Shown here in pieces: positions 43,118 to 52,209 of a stretch of DNA of 64,000 nt (its first letter is position 1; every line of letters starts with the position of its first letter). Where the stretch lies: the NCBI RefSeq assembly GCF_014349235.1, contig NZ_JACSOH010000016.1, positions 1 through 64,000 on the forward strand, in the 5' to 3' direction. The notes beneath the pieces were generated by a model. It saw only the letters and a list, made by a program, of their open reading frames with translations. It was not told the origin of the DNA and searched no databases. Source of the DNA: Cytophaga sp. FL35 (GTDB lineage Bacteria > Bacteroidota > Bacteroidia > Flavobacteriales > Flavobacteriaceae). The position numbers were made by a program, and so were the translations under genes.

Positions 43118-43205
43118 TTAAGCAGATAGTAAGAAAGCTTAATGAAAGTTTAAGGTGCTTAATGAAATATTAAAGTGGGTTAAACAACCTAATTGTTTTG
43201 GTTAA
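43118..43205. promoter_or_regulatory. Helically phased TTAA array, predicted response-regulator binding sites
   Basis: TTAA occurs seven times, at 43118, 43139, 43150, 43159, 43170, 43180 and 43202. Spacings are 21, 11, 9, 11, 10 and 22 bp, near one or two turns of DNA. Inside it GCTTAATGAAA is repeated exactly 20 bp apart (43137 and 43157). Direct repeats 10-11 bp apart are the usual target of OmpR-type regulators, and such a gene lies just downstream. Confidence 0.55.
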
Positions 43206-43217
43206 TTAGTAGAGATT

Positions 43218-44483
43218 TTGAAAAAGAGATACTTTTATATAATACTGTTCATTGCATCCATTATTGGATTGGCCGTTGTACAATATCAATACCTAAGAAT
43301 AGGACTAAATCTGGCCAAGGTACAATTTGAGTCTAAAATTGAGAAGACCTCAACAGTTATTAAAAGTGGTTTGGAAGTAGATAATAAATTGACTTATTTG
43401 GTACGTAATGCCATTGAAAAGGACACTTCGTTTTTTAAGGTAAGCGCCGATAGTTTGGAAAAAGTTGCCAATCATTTTCTGAGGGATTTTATAGAAGAAC
43501 AACTTTTTAATCAGGGAATTGAATCGGAATTTGAATACAATTTGCAAATAAAAGGTACGGAGTACGCATTAAATTCTCCTTCTTTACCAAAAACTACTGA
43601 AGATTTAGATCACTATCCTATACTGTTAGAAGGATATTTTAAGGAAACTTTTGATGCTCCAATTGTGTTAGAACTTTACTTTCAGAATCTTAATAACTAT
43701 TTTTTGGCAAAACTTAATGGCCTAACGCTTCCCAGTATCTTGTTTCTTTTGGGTATCTGTGCTACCATCATTTGGGTGTTACGAACTTATTATTGGCAAA
43801 GTAATATTATTACCACTACCAATGAATTCATTAATAATCTAACACATGAATTAAAAACACCTGTTTTCTCCATTGGTTTGGCCACCAAACTGTTGGATGA
43901 AACAGCTTCCCAAAAGCAAAAACCTGTACTTTCAATTGTTAGACAACAAGTAGAACGGTTATCTACACATATAGATAAGGTTTTGCAGTTGGCAAGTTTG
44001 GAATCCGGAAAGGCCGTCATGGAATTGGTTCCGGTAGATTTTAAACCAAATTTAGAGAGTATATGCTCTAATTTTAAAACTTTGGTATCCATAGAAAATG
44101 CGCAATTTGGTTATGAAATTAAGGGGGAATCTTTTCTTTTGAACGCAGAAGTATTTCATCTCGAAAATGCTATTAACAACATCCTCGATAACGCTAAAAA
44201 ATATGCCGAGGACCCAATAATTAAATTAAAGGCACATACTGAAAATTGTAAGTTATTTATTGAAGTTACGGACAATGGAAGGGGAATGTCCAGCGAGGAA
44301 AGAAAAAACGTGTTTAAAAAGTTTTATCGTGGTACCAATGGCAATCTACATACGGTAAAAGGCCATGGATTAGGGATGAGTTACGTGTACAAAGTAATAA
44401 AGCGGCACAAAGGCAAGGTTTTAGTAGATAGTGAGAGAGGGCAAGGAGCCAAGGTTACAGTGGTAATTCCTATTTTAGAATAA
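43218..44483 (+). CDS. Membrane sensor histidine kinase
   Basis: A class I sensor kinase: membrane helix 4-22, periplasmic domain of about 145 residues, membrane helix 170-189, HisKA with phosphohistidine H210 (FINNLTHELKTPVFSIGL), then ATPase with N (AINNILDNAKKYA), G1 (DNGRGMS) and G2 (GHGLGMSYVYK) boxes. The periplasmic domain has no recognised fold. The start is TTG 43218. The response regulator start overlaps the stop codon by one base (TAATG), so the pair is made together. Both are divergent from the channel operon. The signal is unknown. Confidence 0.93.
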   Translation: MKKRYFYIILFIASIIGLAVVQYQYLRIGLNLAKVQFESKIEKTSTVIKSGLEVDNKLTYLVRNAIEKDTSFFKVSADSLEKVANHFLRDFIEEQLFNQGIESEFEYNLQIKGTEYALNSPSLPKTTEDLDHYPILLEGYFKETFDAPIVLELYFQNLNNYFLAKLNGLTLPSILFLLGICATIIWVLRTYYWQSNIITTTNEFINNLTHELKTPVFSIGLATKLLDETASQKQKPVLSIVRQQVERLSTHIDKVLQLASLESGKAVMELVPVDFKPNLESICSNFKTLVSIENAQFGYEIKGESFLLNAEVFHLENAINNILDNAKKYAEDPIIKLKAHTENCKLFIEVTDNGRGMSSEERKNVFKKFYRGTNGNLHTVKGHGLGMSYVYKVIKRHKGKVLVDSERGQGAKVTVVIPILE

Positions 44484-45184
44484 TGGACAAGAAAAGAAAA
44501 ATTTTATTAGTGGAAGATGACGAGGCCTTGGGGTACTTACTTTCTGAGTATTTAAAAATGAAAAATTTTGACGTTACTTGGGCCAAGAACGGGGAAGAGG
44601 GTTTAAAGCATACCCAAAGTTCATCTTTTGATTTAGGGGTATTTGATATTATGATGCCCAAAATGGATGGTTTTAGTCTTGCTGAGAAGATTAAAAATGA
44701 CTTCCCTAATTTTCCATTTATTTTCCTTTCCGCAAAGTCGCTTAAGGTAGATGTACTAAAAGGTTTCTACTTAGGTGCCGTAGATTATCTTAAAAAGCCC
44801 ATTGATGAAGAAGAGTTGGTCATAAGAATAGAAAATTTATTAAATAGACTAACGCCTTCGGAGGAAAATAAAAATGCTCCAGAACTAATTCAAATTGGTA
44901 ATTTTAGTTTTAATTCCATCAACCAAGAACTGTTTTACAAAGAAGAAAAAACTACGCTTACCGTAAAAGAATGTGAGTTGCTTTCTTTTTTGTTGAAACG
45001 AAAAAATAAACTTTCCAATCACAAGGATATTTTAATCAAGATTTGGGGCAAAAACGATTATTTTAATAAAAAGAGTTTGAACGTTTTTATCACTAGACTT
45101 AGAAAGTATTTAGACCGTGATCCTACAATTAAAATAGAAAACATTCACAATAAGGGCTATATTTTACGACACACGGAAGATTAA
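44483..45184 (+). CDS. OmpR family response regulator
   Basis: A receiver domain (1-120) with acidic pair E11-D12, phosphoacceptor D55 (GVFDIMMPKMDGF), a Ser in FIFLSAK and Lys in YLKKPID; then a winged helix-turn-helix DNA-binding domain (SFNSINQELFYKEEKTTLTVKECELLSFL, LNVFITRLRKYL, NIHNKGYIL) of the OmpR/PhoB type. It acts as a transcription factor activated by the neighbouring kinase. The TTAA array upstream is the likely target; this would give both autoregulation and control of the channel operon. Confidence 0.94.
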   Translation: MDKKRKILLVEDDEALGYLLSEYLKMKNFDVTWAKNGEEGLKHTQSSSFDLGVFDIMMPKMDGFSLAEKIKNDFPNFPFIFLSAKSLKVDVLKGFYLGAVDYLKKPIDEEELVIRIENLLNRLTPSEENKNAPELIQIGNFSFNSINQELFYKEEKTTLTVKECELLSFLLKRKNKLSNHKDILIKIWGKNDYFNKKSLNVFITRLRKYLDRDPTIKIENIHNKGYILRHTED

Positions 45185-45233
45185 GTCATATTTCTAGTTA
45201 TTTTATTATCTTGAATGTAAAATTTTGGAAACT

Positions 45234-46502
45234 ATGGAAACCTATGCAAGCGCTCTCTTGTATGCCATTCCATTTTTTGTAGTTCTTCTGCTAATAGAAA
45301 TTGGGTATGGTTACCTCATAAAAGATCAAAAGCATAATGTCTTGGATTCTGTTTCAAGTATAAGCTCCGGCTTTACCAATATTATTAAGGATACCCTTGG
45401 GTTAGGTTTAATTTTAGTTTCCTATCCGTTTTTGGTAGAGCATTTATCCTTGGTTAATATAGAGCAGTCTTGGCTGGTTTGGTTGGTTGCATTTATTGCC
45501 ATAGACCTAGCAGGTTATTTGAATCATCTGTTAAGCCATAAGGTGAATTTTTTCTGGAACCAACACGTAATTCACCACAGTAGCGAAGAGTTTAATTTGG
45601 CCTGTGCCCTAAGGCAACCCATCTCAAATATATTGGGTTTCTTTGGTTTGTTTTTAGTGCCTGCCGCTCTTTTGGGGGTGCCAAATGAGGTTATAGGCAT
45701 TCTTGCACCAGTACATTTGTTTGCCCAGTTTTGGTACCATACACAGCATATTGGAAAATTAGGGTGGCTGGAATATGTTCTTGTAACGCCTAGCCAGCAT
45801 AGGGTACATCATGCCATAAATCCTCAATATATTGATAAAAATTTAGGTCAAATACTTTGTGTATGGGATAGATGGTTTGGAACCTTTCAAGAAGAATTGG
45901 AAGATGTACCACCTCAATATGGAGTATTGAAACCGGCCAGGACCTGGAATCCTATTCTTATAAACTTTCAGCACTTTTGGCGATTGGTTCAAGATGCTTG
46001 GCGAACTAAAAATATTACAGATAAATTTAAAATTTGGATAATGCCCACAGGTTGGCGCCCTAGTGATGTAAAGGACTTATATCCTATTGAAATTATTGAG
46101 GACGTCTATAATTTTGAACGCTATAAAACCGAAACTTCCGTATGGTTAAATGGTTACATTATTTTTCAGTTGATAGCCACATTACTGATGTTGTGGTTTA
46201 TGTTTTATAACTATACCCATATTGGTGTAGATGGATTGCTAATCTTTGGAGCTTTCGTCTTTGTGGGAATCTATGGTTATACAAGCCTTATGGACCGCAA
46301 TCCAGTTGCTGTGGTAATCGAGTCTGTACGGTCTATCGTAGGGCTTACCTATATTTATTTAATTGGCGATTGGTTTGGCTTAGACCTATATGTACCTTTT
46401 GGCAGCCTAATGGTTGCCCTTTATTTCATAATTACCCTTTTCCTCACCATCTACTTTACGTACTTTGAAGGGCCAACTATCTCAAAGGATTTGGTTTTGT
46501 AG
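45234..46502 (+). CDS. Sterol desaturase/fatty acid hydroxylase superfamily membrane protein
   Basis: An eight-histidine di-iron motif of the superfamily is visible: HLLSH, then HVIHHSSEEFN, and later HRVHHAINPQYID, with further His in the HLFAQFWYHTQH segment between. About eight hydrophobic helices place it in the membrane. Such enzymes hydroxylate or desaturate lipid chains or sterol-like molecules using molecular oxygen. The C-terminal 150 residues add more helices than in short members. I chose ATG 45234; the frame extends 9 bp further to a TTG. It lies 49 bp after the response regulator. Substrate unknown. Confidence 0.9.
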   Translation: METYASALLYAIPFFVVLLLIEIGYGYLIKDQKHNVLDSVSSISSGFTNIIKDTLGLGLILVSYPFLVEHLSLVNIEQSWLVWLVAFIAIDLAGYLNHLLSHKVNFFWNQHVIHHSSEEFNLACALRQPISNILGFFGLFLVPAALLGVPNEVIGILAPVHLFAQFWYHTQHIGKLGWLEYVLVTPSQHRVHHAINPQYIDKNLGQILCVWDRWFGTFQEELEDVPPQYGVLKPARTWNPILINFQHFWRLVQDAWRTKNITDKFKIWIMPTGWRPSDVKDLYPIEIIEDVYNFERYKTETSVWLNGYIIFQLIATLLMLWFMFYNYTHIGVDGLLIFGAFVFVGIYGYTSLMDRNPVAVVIESVRSIVGLTYIYLIGDWFGLDLYVPFGSLMVALYFIITLFLTIYFTYFEGPTISKDLVL

Positions 46503-46546
46503 GTTTTGGCAATATGCAATCTTGTTTCTTTAACTAAATTCAATTT

Positions 46547-47308
46547 ATGAGACCCTATATTTTAGCTGAATCCAATTGGGAATATCTTAAGGATGCTAAG
46601 TTTGATATGGCCATTTTGCCATGGGGAGCTACTGAAGCCCATAACTATCATCTGCCCTATGCCACGGATAATTTTCAAGCCGAGCATATGGTAGCCGAAA
46701 TGGCTCGATTGGCACATGAAAAAGGAGGGAATCCTATTGTATTGCCTATTATTCCTTTTGGTGTAAATACGGGTCAGTCTGATATTTATTTGGATATCAA
46801 CCTAAATCCAAGTACTCAAATGGCAATCCTTACCGATATTGTAGAGGTGCTGAATAGACAGGGTATTCATAAGCTTCTAATTTTTAATGGACATGGAGGT
46901 AATAATTTTAAGCCGTTGGTACGGGAGTTAGGCTTGAAATTTCCGAAAATGTTCATCAGCTTTTGCTTTTTTCCATCGGTCATAGATAAGGGGTCATATT
47001 TTGAGGAGGAAGGTGATCACGCAGATGAGATGGAAACTAGTTTAATGCTTTATTTGCGACCGGATTTGGTATTGGGCAAAGAAAAATGGGGTAGGGGGAT
47101 TGCCAAAAAATGGAAGATTAAAGGACTTAATGAAGGTTGGGCCTGGGCGGAAAGAAAATGGTCTCAAGTGAGCGAAGATACGGGCGTAGGTAATCCGGAA
47201 AAGGCGACCGCTGAGAAGGGCGAACGGTTTTTTAAAGGGGTTACGGAAAAAATGTCACAATTGGTACTTGATATTTGTAAGGCAGATATCGAGGATTTAT
47301 ATGAATGA
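46547..47308 (+). CDS. Creatininase family protein (creatinine amidohydrolase-like)
   Basis: The family's metal ligands are seen: E/H near AILPWGATEAHNYHLPYATDN, D in that segment, H in LIFNGHGGNNFKPLV and E in GDHADEMETSLML. The family holds creatinine amidohydrolase and other amide-bond enzymes that work on small metabolites, such as the mycofactocin and archaeal F420/folate branches, so a specific reaction cannot be given. Length 253 is normal. It lies 44 bp after the desaturase-like gene, possibly in one unit, and ends 5 bp before the convergent ACBP gene. Confidence 0.9.
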   Translation: MRPYILAESNWEYLKDAKFDMAILPWGATEAHNYHLPYATDNFQAEHMVAEMARLAHEKGGNPIVLPIIPFGVNTGQSDIYLDINLNPSTQMAILTDIVEVLNRQGIHKLLIFNGHGGNNFKPLVRELGLKFPKMFISFCFFPSVIDKGSYFEEEGDHADEMETSLMLYLRPDLVLGKEKWGRGIAKKWKIKGLNEGWAWAERKWSQVSEDTGVGNPEKATAEKGERFFKGVTEKMSQLVLDICKADIEDLYE

Positions 47309-47313
47309 TTTAC

Positions 47314-47577
47314 TTAAATTTTGCGTACTTCGGTATTTACCAATTTAATATAAGCTTTCATTGCCTCTTCACACTTCATATTTTTTGCTTGGATAAGGGC
47401 ATTCGCCTTAAAGGCATTGATTAGGGGAACTTTACTGTCCGGACTTCGAAAGTTTTTATTGGCAATCTTATAATAGGCGTAGAGTTTTAGCAACAAATCT
47501 GCCGGTAAAGGATCTGTGTAGCTATTGATGAATTCAACGGCCTTGGCAAAATCAGTATGTAATTTCTCCTTCTTCAT
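47314..47577 (-). CDS. Acyl-CoA-binding protein (ACBP)
   Basis: This 87-residue protein has the four-helix ACBP layout: FAKAVEFINSYTDPLPADLLLKLYAYYKIA at the start, with the YYK-type residues that hold the CoA part, and FKANALIQAKNMKCEEAMKAYIKLV at the end, where K and the AMKAYIKLV helix match the family. ACBP carries long-chain acyl-CoA in the cytosol. The first 26 bp overlap the end of psd, so it is the last gene of the phospholipid operon and may supply or buffer acyl groups for it. Confidence 0.9.
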   Translation of the reverse strand: MKKEKLHTDFAKAVEFINSYTDPLPADLLLKLYAYYKIANKNFRSPDSKVPLINAFKANALIQAKNMKCEEAMKAYIKLVNTEVRKI

Positions 47578-48235
47578 CCTTTTTTACAACTGCAGCTATA
47601 CAAGTTTTTGCACCAACCACTTTTTGATTCAGTTTAACGGTAACAGCACAGTCAAGTGGTAAAAACAAGTCGACTCTAGAGCCAAATTTTATAAAGCCGG
47701 CGTCTTCCCCTTGTTGTACACTTTCACCTTCTTCAGCGTAATTAACGATTCTTCTTGCCAACGCACCGGCTATCTGCCTATATAGGATATCCCCAAACTT
47801 GGGGGTCCTTATAACTACTGTTGTACGTTCATTTTCCGTACTTGATTTGGGGTGCCACGCCACAAGATATTTACCAGGGTGATATTTGGAAAATTTTACA
47901 CTTCCGCTAGCAGGATAGCGAGTTACATGTACATTGGTTGGGGACATAAATATAGATACTTGCCTTCTCTTGTCCTTAAAGTATTCAGTTTCTTCTACTT
48001 CTTCAATAACAACTACCTTACCGTCAACGGGAGCTAAAATTTCATCGAAAGTTTTATTGGCCCTCCTCATAGGGTTCCTAAAAAATTGTAAAATGAGAAT
48101 AAGAAAAATGACCGCAGCAATTTGCAATATCCACCGTAGCCATAACAGGTCTACATAAAATTGAGATGCCAGAATAATGGCGCAGACAATAAAAAAAGTG
48201 ATCAATATAATTTTCTGACCCTCTCTATGAAACAT
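47552..48235 (-). CDS. psd: Phosphatidylserine decarboxylase family protein
   Basis: This enzyme makes phosphatidylethanolamine from phosphatidylserine with a pyruvoyl group formed by self-cleavage at a Gly-Ser bond. The site appears as [13 protein letters not shown] near the C-terminus. Other family segments are [43 protein letters not shown] and [12 protein letters not shown]. Two membrane helices at the N-terminus anchor it. At 227 residues it is the short form typical of Bacteroidota. ATG 48235 is the start, overlapping the cdsA stop by 11 bp; a TTG lies two codons earlier. Confidence 0.93.
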   Translation of the reverse strand: MFHREGQKIILITFFIVCAIILASQFYVDLLWLRWILQIAAVIFLILILQFFRNPMRRANKTFDEILAPVDGKVVVIEEVEETEYFKDKRRQVSIFMSPTNVHVTRYPASGSVKFSKYHPGKYLVAWHPKSSTENERTTVVIRTPKFGDILYRQIAGALARRIVNYAEEGESVQQGEDAGFIKFGSRVDLFLPLDCAVTVKLNQKVVGAKTCIAAVVKKDEEGEITY

Positions 48236-49028
48236 AGTCAATAATCTTTAAAGTTAAAAAAGCAAAAGGCGCCGCAAAGACCAAACTATCCAATCGGTCA
48301 AGCATACCACCGTGTCCTGGCAATAGGGCCCCACTGTCTTTTACGCCAGCAGCCCGTTTTAATTTTGATTCCACCAAATCCCCTAGGCTACCTGCAACTA
48401 CAATAACGACTGCTATCAACACCCATTGCGCCGGGGTAATTATAGGTTCATATTTTCCCAAAAAGTAAGCGGTTCCCATGGCAAAAAGCAATCCTCCCAA
48501 TGCACCCTCAACTGTTTTTTTTGGAGAAACTCTACTAAATAATTTATGGCGACCAAAAGCTCTGCCCGTTATATAGGCAAATGAGTCGTTCACCCAAATC
48601 AAGATAAAAATACCTATTATAAGGAACTTCACAAAGTCATCATTGGTATAAGGAATCATTGTAAGGAAAATAAAACCACCACCAATATAAAATAGCCCTA
48701 TAAGCCATTTTTGAAGTGTGTTGAAAAGTCGTTCTTTTTTATAAAAAAGATAAAATAAAAGGGCGAAGTTAGTGGCCAACGTACAAAGAAGTAAGGTGTA
48801 TATGGGCCACATATCAGTGACAAAATATATAAATGCCCACCAAAGCACTAGATAGGCAAAGTATGTATGTAATCCTTTTAAGCCAACTAATTTTTTGTAT
48901 TCATTGAGACAGGCCAGTCCAAATACCATGAAAAGAAAATCAAAAGCATCTGAGCTTAGAAAGACAACGGATAATAATAAAACAATATAAACAGCGCCGG
49001 TTAAGGAACGCCTTAAAATTTCCCTCAT
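48225..49028 (-). CDS. cdsA: Phosphatidate cytidylyltransferase
   Basis: CdsA makes CDP-diacylglycerol from phosphatidic acid and CTP at the inner membrane. The signature is near the C-terminus: [17 protein letters not shown] and then [33 protein letters not shown], with the metal-binding Asp residues. About eight membrane helices precede this. Length 267 is normal. It sits between a LUD-domain gene (3 bp away) and psd (overlap), the sequence of steps to phosphatidylethanolamine except for pssA. Confidence 0.95.
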   Translation of the reverse strand: MREILRRSLTGAVYIVLLLSVVFLSSDAFDFLFMVFGLACLNEYKKLVGLKGLHTYFAYLVLWWAFIYFVTDMWPIYTLLLCTLATNFALLFYLFYKKERLFNTLQKWLIGLFYIGGGFIFLTMIPYTNDDFVKFLIIGIFILIWVNDSFAYITGRAFGRHKLFSRVSPKKTVEGALGGLLFAMGTAYFLGKYEPIITPAQWVLIAVVIVVAGSLGDLVESKLKRAAGVKDSGALLPGHGGMLDRLDSLVFAAPFAFLTLKIIDYVS

Positions 49029-49031
49029 AAT

Positions 49032-49646
49032 TTACAGGTCTTCCAAAAGTAAAAGATACAGATTTTTGGAACTACTCCCGTAAGTTAGAAAATCATCTGA
49101 ATTTTCCTCGGTTGCCTGAAAATGTTTTAAGGTGGTAATATTGGCAGGTATACTTCCTGCATATTTTTTCTTAATGACTTTTAGCCCTTCCCCTATGGAT
49201 TCCACCAGTTGGCTAGTAGTAGCGAATACAATAACGTTATAGGGAATCTCATTAAGCTTTTTGTCCATCAATTGATTAGAGCAAACTAGAATGGATCCAT
49301 TCTGTGCCACCAAATGCTCACATGTAGTAAAGAAAACATCACTTTGTGAGCTTTTATCAGTAAACCTTACCTTTTCTTTTGAGAACTTCTCTTTTAAGGT
49401 GGGGCTTAAGGCAAAGAAAGATTGGTCTTGCCAACTATTTTCATTGATGATATTCTTTAAAGCCTGTGATATTTCGGAAAAAGAATCACAATAGAGAAAT
49501 TTACCACCGTTCTTTTTAAAGTGGATGGTAAATTTTTCATCAACGGGAATGTTCAAGTCCGGCATATGGGCTCCTCTAGTTTCCGCAGTTTCCTTAGAAA
49601 CCTTCTTTTTGTTGCCACCGCCGAATAATTTGTCAAATAGCCCCAT
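49032..49646 (-). CDS. LUD domain-containing protein (LutC/YkgG-like)
   Basis: The 204-residue protein has the LUD-type fold pattern: SSQSDVFFTTCEHLVAQNGSILVCSNQ, VIVFATTSQLVESIGEGLKVI, with a short Gly/Lys-rich N-terminus (FGGGNKKKVSKETAETRG). LutC relatives take part in lactate oxidation complexes, but this operon position beside ftsH and cdsA is different; in Bacteroidota such genes recur here with no proven role. It is 66 bp downstream of ftsH. The family call is firm, the function is not. Confidence 0.85.
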   Translation of the reverse strand: MGLFDKLFGGGNKKKVSKETAETRGAHMPDLNIPVDEKFTIHFKKNGGKFLYCDSFSEISQALKNIINENSWQDQSFFALSPTLKEKFSKEKVRFTDKSSQSDVFFTTCEHLVAQNGSILVCSNQLMDKKLNEIPYNVIVFATTSQLVESIGEGLKVIKKKYAGSIPANITTLKHFQATEENSDDFLTYGSSSKNLYLLLLEDL

Positions 49647-49712
49647 TTAGTCTTTTAACCTCTGTATAAAATTTCGTTTCCCGAAGATAAAGAAAACGTT
49701 AATTTAAATGAA

Positions 49713-51725
49713 TTATTTTTCTTCTCCCTCTTGCGCTAAAGTTCCGGATATTTCTGAATCTGAAGTACTGACGTCTCCCAGTTTTTCTTGACCTTTTTCG
49801 TCAAACTCTTTATCAAAAGGACGCTTTCCAAAAATCTTCTCCAGGTCTTCTTTGAAGATTACTTCTTTGTCCAAAAGTCTTTCTGCCAAGGTTGTCAACT
49901 TATCCTTGTTCTCCGTAAGTACCGTTATAGCACGCTGGTATTGCTCTTCAATGATTTTAGAGATTTCTTCATCTATTTTTTTAGCAGTATCCTCACTGTA
50001 AGGTTTGCTGAAACCGTAGGAATCCTGACCGGAAGAATCGTAATAGGTAAGGTTACCTATTTCATCATTGAGACCATAAATGGTTACCATGGCTCTTGCC
50101 TGTTTGGTCACTTTTTCCAAATCACTTAGTGCTCCAGTAGATATTTTATCAAAAATCACCTTTTCTGCTGCACGACCTCCCATTGTGGCGCACATCTCAT
50201 CAAGCATCTGTTCTGGACGAACGATCAAACGTTCCTCTGGCAAGTACCATGCCGCTCCCAGCGACTGACCTCTTGGAACAATCGTAACCTTGACCAATGG
50301 GGCTGCGTGTTCAAGCATCCAGCTTACCGTAGCATGACCTGCTTCATGAAAGGCAATGGTTTTTTTCTCACCTGGAGTTATTATTTTGTTTTTCTTCTCA
50401 AGGCCGCCTACGATTCTATCAACAGCATCCAAGAAGTCTTGTTTGGTTACCGCTTTTCTTTCTTTTCTAGCGGCAATTAGAGCAGCTTCATTACAAACAT
50501 TCGCAATATCCGCCCCAGAGAAACCGGGTGTTTGTCGCGCCAAAAATTCTAGGTCTAGCGCTTCTGCAGTTTTAATTGGTCTTAAATGAACCTCGAAAAT
50601 TTCTTTACGCTCCCTAATATCGGGCAAATCCACATAAATTTGTCTGTCAAAACGACCGGCACGCATTAAAGCCTTGTCCAAAACATCTGCACGGTTGGTA
50701 GCGGCCAATACAATTACATTGGTATTGGTTCCAAAACCATCCATCTCCGTTAATAGCTGGTTCAAAGTGTTTTCACGTTCATCATTGCTCCCTGTAAAAT
50801 TATTTTTACCACGGGCCCTACCAATCGCATCAATTTCATCAATAAAGATTATTGCAGGCGATTTATCTTTGGCTTGTTTAAAAAGGTCACGTACACGAGA
50901 GGCACCCACCCCAACAAACATTTCAACGAAATCTGAACCTGACAGCGAGAAGAACGGTACTTTGGCCTCTCCGGCAACTGCTTTTGCCAAGAGCGTCTTA
51001 CCGGTTCCTGGAGGTCCTACGAGTAAGGCTCCTTTAGGAATTTTACCCCCTAGAGACGTGTATTTGTCCGGGTTCTTTAAGAACTCTACTATTTCTTCTA
51101 CCTCTTCTTTTGCGCCTTCCAGACCGGCAACATCCTTAAAGGACGTTCTGGTATCTGTCTTTTCGTCAAAAAGTTTGGCTTTTGATTTTCCAATGTTAAA
51201 TATCTGACCTCCAGCACCTCCAGCACCTCCGCCAGACATTCTTCGCATTAGATATATCCATATACCAATAATCAAAACAAAAGGTAGGATACCAAGTAGA
51301 AGGTCCATTAGATAATTGTTGTCCGTATCATAGTCAACAATAGTATCTAAATTATTTTCCTTCTTAATGTTTTTGATTTCGTTCTCAAAATTCTGAAGAT
51401 CGCCATAATCCAAGACATATTGTGGCGTAGCCCCCGTAGAGGGTAGAAAGGGCTGGTCGTTTACCTCTTTATGCACATCTTTGGCTAAAGCTTCTTCTGT
51501 TAAGAAGACCTTTGCCTGTCTTGTATTGGTGATGATCATAATTTCCTTTACATCACCATTTCTTAAATACTCTTGTAACTCAGATGTGGTGGTCTTCTTT
51601 GTACTGGCAAAATTACCACTACCCAAAAATTGAAAACCTATTAAAAATACCGCTATTATACCGTAAATCCACCATGAGCTGAATTTAGGTTTCTTAGGGT
51701 TCGTACTGTTATTATCTTTGGCCAT
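49713..51725 (-). CDS. ftsH: ATP-dependent zinc metalloprotease FtsH
   Basis: FtsH extracts and degrades membrane and unstable soluble proteins. Order: membrane helix about 19-34, periplasmic domain, helix 142-161, Gly-rich linker, AAA+ ATPase with Walker A GPPGTGKT (237-244), Walker B IIFIDEID (about 292-299), the pore FVG loop, the SRH (AATNRADVLDKALMRAGRFDR) and the zinc protease motif HEAGH (460-464). Length 670 is normal. It follows rsfS after 9 bp and heads into the phospholipid genes, an arrangement that recurs in flavobacteria. Confidence 0.97.
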   Translation of the reverse strand: MAKDNNSTNPKKPKFSSWWIYGIIAVFLIGFQFLGSGNFASTKKTTTSELQEYLRNGDVKEIMIITNTRQAKVFLTEEALAKDVHKEVNDQPFLPSTGATPQYVLDYGDLQNFENEIKNIKKENNLDTIVDYDTDNNYLMDLLLGILPFVLIIGIWIYLMRRMSGGGAGGAGGQIFNIGKSKAKLFDEKTDTRTSFKDVAGLEGAKEEVEEIVEFLKNPDKYTSLGGKIPKGALLVGPPGTGKTLLAKAVAGEAKVPFFSLSGSDFVEMFVGVGASRVRDLFKQAKDKSPAIIFIDEIDAIGRARGKNNFTGSNDERENTLNQLLTEMDGFGTNTNVIVLAATNRADVLDKALMRAGRFDRQIYVDLPDIRERKEIFEVHLRPIKTAEALDLEFLARQTPGFSGADIANVCNEAALIAARKERKAVTKQDFLDAVDRIVGGLEKKNKIITPGEKKTIAFHEAGHATVSWMLEHAAPLVKVTIVPRGQSLGAAWYLPEERLIVRPEQMLDEMCATMGGRAAEKVIFDKISTGALSDLEKVTKQARAMVTIYGLNDEIGNLTYYDSSGQDSYGFSKPYSEDTAKKIDEEISKIIEEQYQRAITVLTENKDKLTTLAERLLDKEVIFKEDLEKIFGKRPFDKEFDEKGQEKLGDVSTSDSEISGTLAQEGEEK

Positions 51726-51734
51726 TCTTCTCTT

Positions 51735-52112
51735 TTACTGGTTTAAACTACTTTCTACAGAGGTAACTTTGGCATCTCCCCAAAGTCCTTCTATGTCATA
51801 AAACTCCCTAATTTGTTTTTGGAAAACATGCACAACAACGTTCACATAGTCCATAAGAATCCACTCGGCATTATCTTCTCCTTCTACATGCCAAGGTTTG
51901 TCTTTAATAGCTTTGCTTACGGTTTTTCGGATAGACCCTACTATTGCGTTCACATGTGTGTTAGAAGTACCGTTACATATAATAAAGTAGTCACAAACTG
52001 TATTTTCTATATCTCTTAAGTCGAGTAAACTAATATCCTGTCCTTTGACTTCTTCAATCCCCTGTAGGATTACTGCAATCAATTCATCTGCACTGGCTTT
52101 GCTTTCTTGCAT
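51735..52112 (-). CDS. rsfS: Ribosomal silencing factor
   Basis: RsfS binds ribosomal protein uL14 and stops the subunits from joining when nutrients fall. The fold is seen in EVKGQDISLLDLRDIENTVCDYFIICNGTSNTHVNAIV and WHVEGEDNAEWILMDYVNVVVHVFQKQIREFYDIEGLWGDA, which holds the family's conserved segment. Length 125 is normal. It is the first gene of the operon with ftsH. The TAACTTTG element at 52132-52139 gives the operon its likely promoter. Confidence 0.94.
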   Translation of the reverse strand: MQESKASADELIAVILQGIEEVKGQDISLLDLRDIENTVCDYFIICNGTSNTHVNAIVGSIRKTVSKAIKDKPWHVEGEDNAEWILMDYVNVVVHVFQKQIREFYDIEGLWGDAKVTSVESSLNQ

Positions 52113-52131
52113 TCAAAAATTTTAGTTTCTA

Positions 52132-52139
52132 CAAAGTTA
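52132..52139 (-). promoter_or_regulatory. Promoter -7 element of the rsfS-ftsH operon
   Basis: TAACTTTG on the minus strand matches TAnnTTTG, with a leader of about 14 bases to ATG 52112. No good -33 box. Confidence 0.45.
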
Positions 52140-52209
52140 TTTATTTTTTTGCTCTTTACGGTTCAGTTTTTCGTACAATAGACGTATAATTTACCGAAAA
52201 CCATAGTTT

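Noticed and set aside
50674-51207. A 177-codon plus-strand open frame over ftsH
   Set aside because: It is antisense to the conserved AAA+ domain of ftsH and has shadow-type composition.
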